A DNA stretch of 64,000 bases from Nonomuraea pusilla (lineage in GTDB: Bacteria > Actinomycetota > Actinomycetes > Streptosporangiales > Streptosporangiaceae). Both the position numbers and the translations under genes were made by a program. Position 1 is the stretch's first letter; each line of letters begins with the position of its first letter. The notes under the pieces were generated by a model, which did no database searches, was not told where the DNA came from, and saw only the letters and a program-made list of their open reading frames with translations. Below are positions 63,109 through 64,000 of this stretch, one piece after another. The DNA lies in NCBI RefSeq assembly GCF_900109355.1, contig NZ_FOBF01000006.1:186001-250000 (forward strand), in the 5' to 3' direction.

Positions 63109-64000
63109 CGGAGGGCTCCTCCCGTGCGGGCCAGACGCCGATGTGGTCGGACTCGAGTTCGAGGCGCACCCGGCGTTCCATGTTGAGCGCGTTCATGAAG
63201 TCGCGGGGGAGCTGCAGGCGGCCCACCCGGTCGAGCACGGCGTACTCCTCCGCGACGATCTCCCCCTCCGCGCCCTCGCGCCGCAGCGTCTCGCTGCTGG
63301 TGCGCCCGTCGCGGATGCCGACCGTACGGTCCACCTGCTCGGACACGAGCGGGTCGTGGGTGACGATGACGACGGTGACGCCCAGCTCCCTGTTGGCGGT
63401 GCGCAGGGCGTCGAACACCTGCCCCGAGGTCTCGCTGTCCAGCTCGCCCGTGGGCTCGTCGGCCAGGATGAGCTGGGGCTCGTTGGCCAGGGCGACGGCG
63501 ATGGCGACGCGCTGCTGCTCGCCGCCGGACATCTCGGGGATCCTGCGCCCGGCGCAGTCGCCGACGCCGAGCATGTCGAGCAGCTCCGAGGCCCGCTGTC
63601 CGCGCGCCCGCCCGGCCAGCTTCATCGGCAGCTCGACGTTCTCCCTGGCGTTCAGGTACGGCAGCAGGTTACGCGCGGTCTGCTGCCAGATGAACCCGAC
63701 GACGGAGCGCCGGTAACGCAGGCGGTCCTTGGCCGTCATCGACAGCAGGTCCATGCCGGCGACCCTGGCCAGCCCGGCGGTGGGCACGTCGAGGCCGGAC
63801 AGGATGTTGAGCAGCGTGGACTTGCCCGACCCTGACGCGCCGACGACGGCGATCAGCTCGCCCTTGTCCACGACCAGGTCGAGGCCCTGCAGGGCGACCA
63901 CCTCGACGCCCTCGGTCTTGTAGATGCGGACGAGGTTGTCGCACACGATGTGCGCGTCACCGCCGAACGCGGCCTTCTTCCGCGTCGCCTCGGCCTCCAG
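63098..64000 (-). CDS. ABC exporter ATPase 2 with C-terminal AbrB-like tail (partial)
   Basis: The frame is open to the window edge (64000), and the 5' end may lie outside. A GTG at 63946 (VCDNLVRIYKTEGVEVVALQGLDL) would give 282 aa, but upstream codons (KKAAFGGDAHI) look coding. Walker A VVGASGSGKSTLLNILSGLD, signature EMSGGEQQRVAIAVALANEP, Walker B LILADEPTGELD, His VTHDPLVSEQ. After the ATPase comes a short domain, EYAVLDRVGRLQLPRDFMNALNMERRVRLELESDHIGVWP, that resembles a SpoVT/AbrB-type beta domain. Gene pair with ATPase 1 suggests two exporter ATPases in one operon. Confidence 0.88.
   Translation of the reverse strand: MEAEATRKKAAFGGDAHIVCDNLVRIYKTEGVEVVALQGLDLVVDKGELIAVVGASGSGKSTLLNILSGLDVPTAGLARVAGMDLLSMTAKDRLRYRRSVVGFIWQQTARNLLPYLNARENVELPMKLAGRARGQRASELLDMLGVGDCAGRRIPEMSGGEQQRVAIAVALANEPQLILADEPTGELDSETSGQVFDALRTANRELGVTVVIVTHDPLVSEQVDRTVGIRDGRTSSETLRREGAEGEIVAEEYAVLDRVGRLQLPRDFMNALNMERRVRLELESDHIGVWPAREEPSDEQ

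Overview
The window is about 64 kb of very GC-rich chromosomal DNA with GTG, and probably some TTG, starts and many ATGA, GTGA or TTGA start/stop overlaps. Gene content and order point to a high-GC actinomycete. The order recA-recX-(rny)-miaB-(LigB-like)-miaA-dapF-hflX, followed by degV-comEA-comEC-holA, is the standard actinobacterial arrangement. Long disordered extensions, a sarcosine oxidase operon and two IclR regulators suggest a Streptosporangiales-type soil organism such as Nonomuraea or a relative. That genus-level placement is inference. No rRNA, tRNA, CRISPR array or integrase was seen.

Layout. 0-3.6 kb: recA tail and a giant recX whose N-terminal 850-900 residues are repetitive and disordered. 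3.6-5.8 kb: an HxlR regulator facing a RibD/DHFR-like reductase across two matching operators, then an alpha/beta hydrolase. 6.2-9.7 kb: RNase Y and a convergent S9 peptidase. 9.7-13.0 kb: a GluABCD-type amino-acid ABC importer. 13.2-25.4 kb: the miaB-miaA-dapF housekeeping block, interrupted by two proline- or acid-rich membrane proteins and by a small AbiEii-type toxin module that sits in the 5' end of rnz between copies of a 62-bp direct repeat. 25.4-33.3 kb: an SDR gene and a one-carbon operon (dimethylglycine oxidase-like, soxB, soxD, and a fused soxA-soxG). 33.3-37.2 kb: a secreted HNH nuclease lipoprotein, a PepSY protein, a two-component system and small hypothetical genes. 37.2-44.5 kb: two IclR regulators, a glycolate oxidase glcDEF operon and malate synthase. 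44.6-48.5 kb: a DUF4097 lipoprotein, hflX and hutI. 48.5-56.3 kb: degV, comEA, comEC and holA, with repeat expansions inside several genes and between them. 56.9-64 kb: an acetyltransferase with an internal repeat insert, an epoxide hydrolase, a fused pair of truncated pseudogenes, a secreted protein with two FtsX-like ectodomains, a MarR regulator with its MFS pump, and two ABC exporter ATPases (the last cut by the window edge).

How the genes may work together. The sox region turns dimethylglycine and sarcosine into glycine plus one-carbon units. glcDEF makes glyoxylate, and malate synthase condenses glyoxylate with acetyl-CoA. IclR-like sites lie before the dmg/sox operon, over the start of iclR-1 and before aceB, which suggests shared C1/C2 control (inference).

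Two observations stand out. (1) The toxin module at 18.8-19.9 kb lies between direct repeats made of the 5' end of rnz, and the original rnz start survives as a 24-codon stub beside ogt. This is the picture expected from insertion with long target duplication. (2) Tandem, in-frame, low-complexity arrays have invaded conserved proteins (RecX, DegV, ComEA, ComEC, a GNAT enzyme), and similar degenerate arrays fill the intergenic gaps near them.
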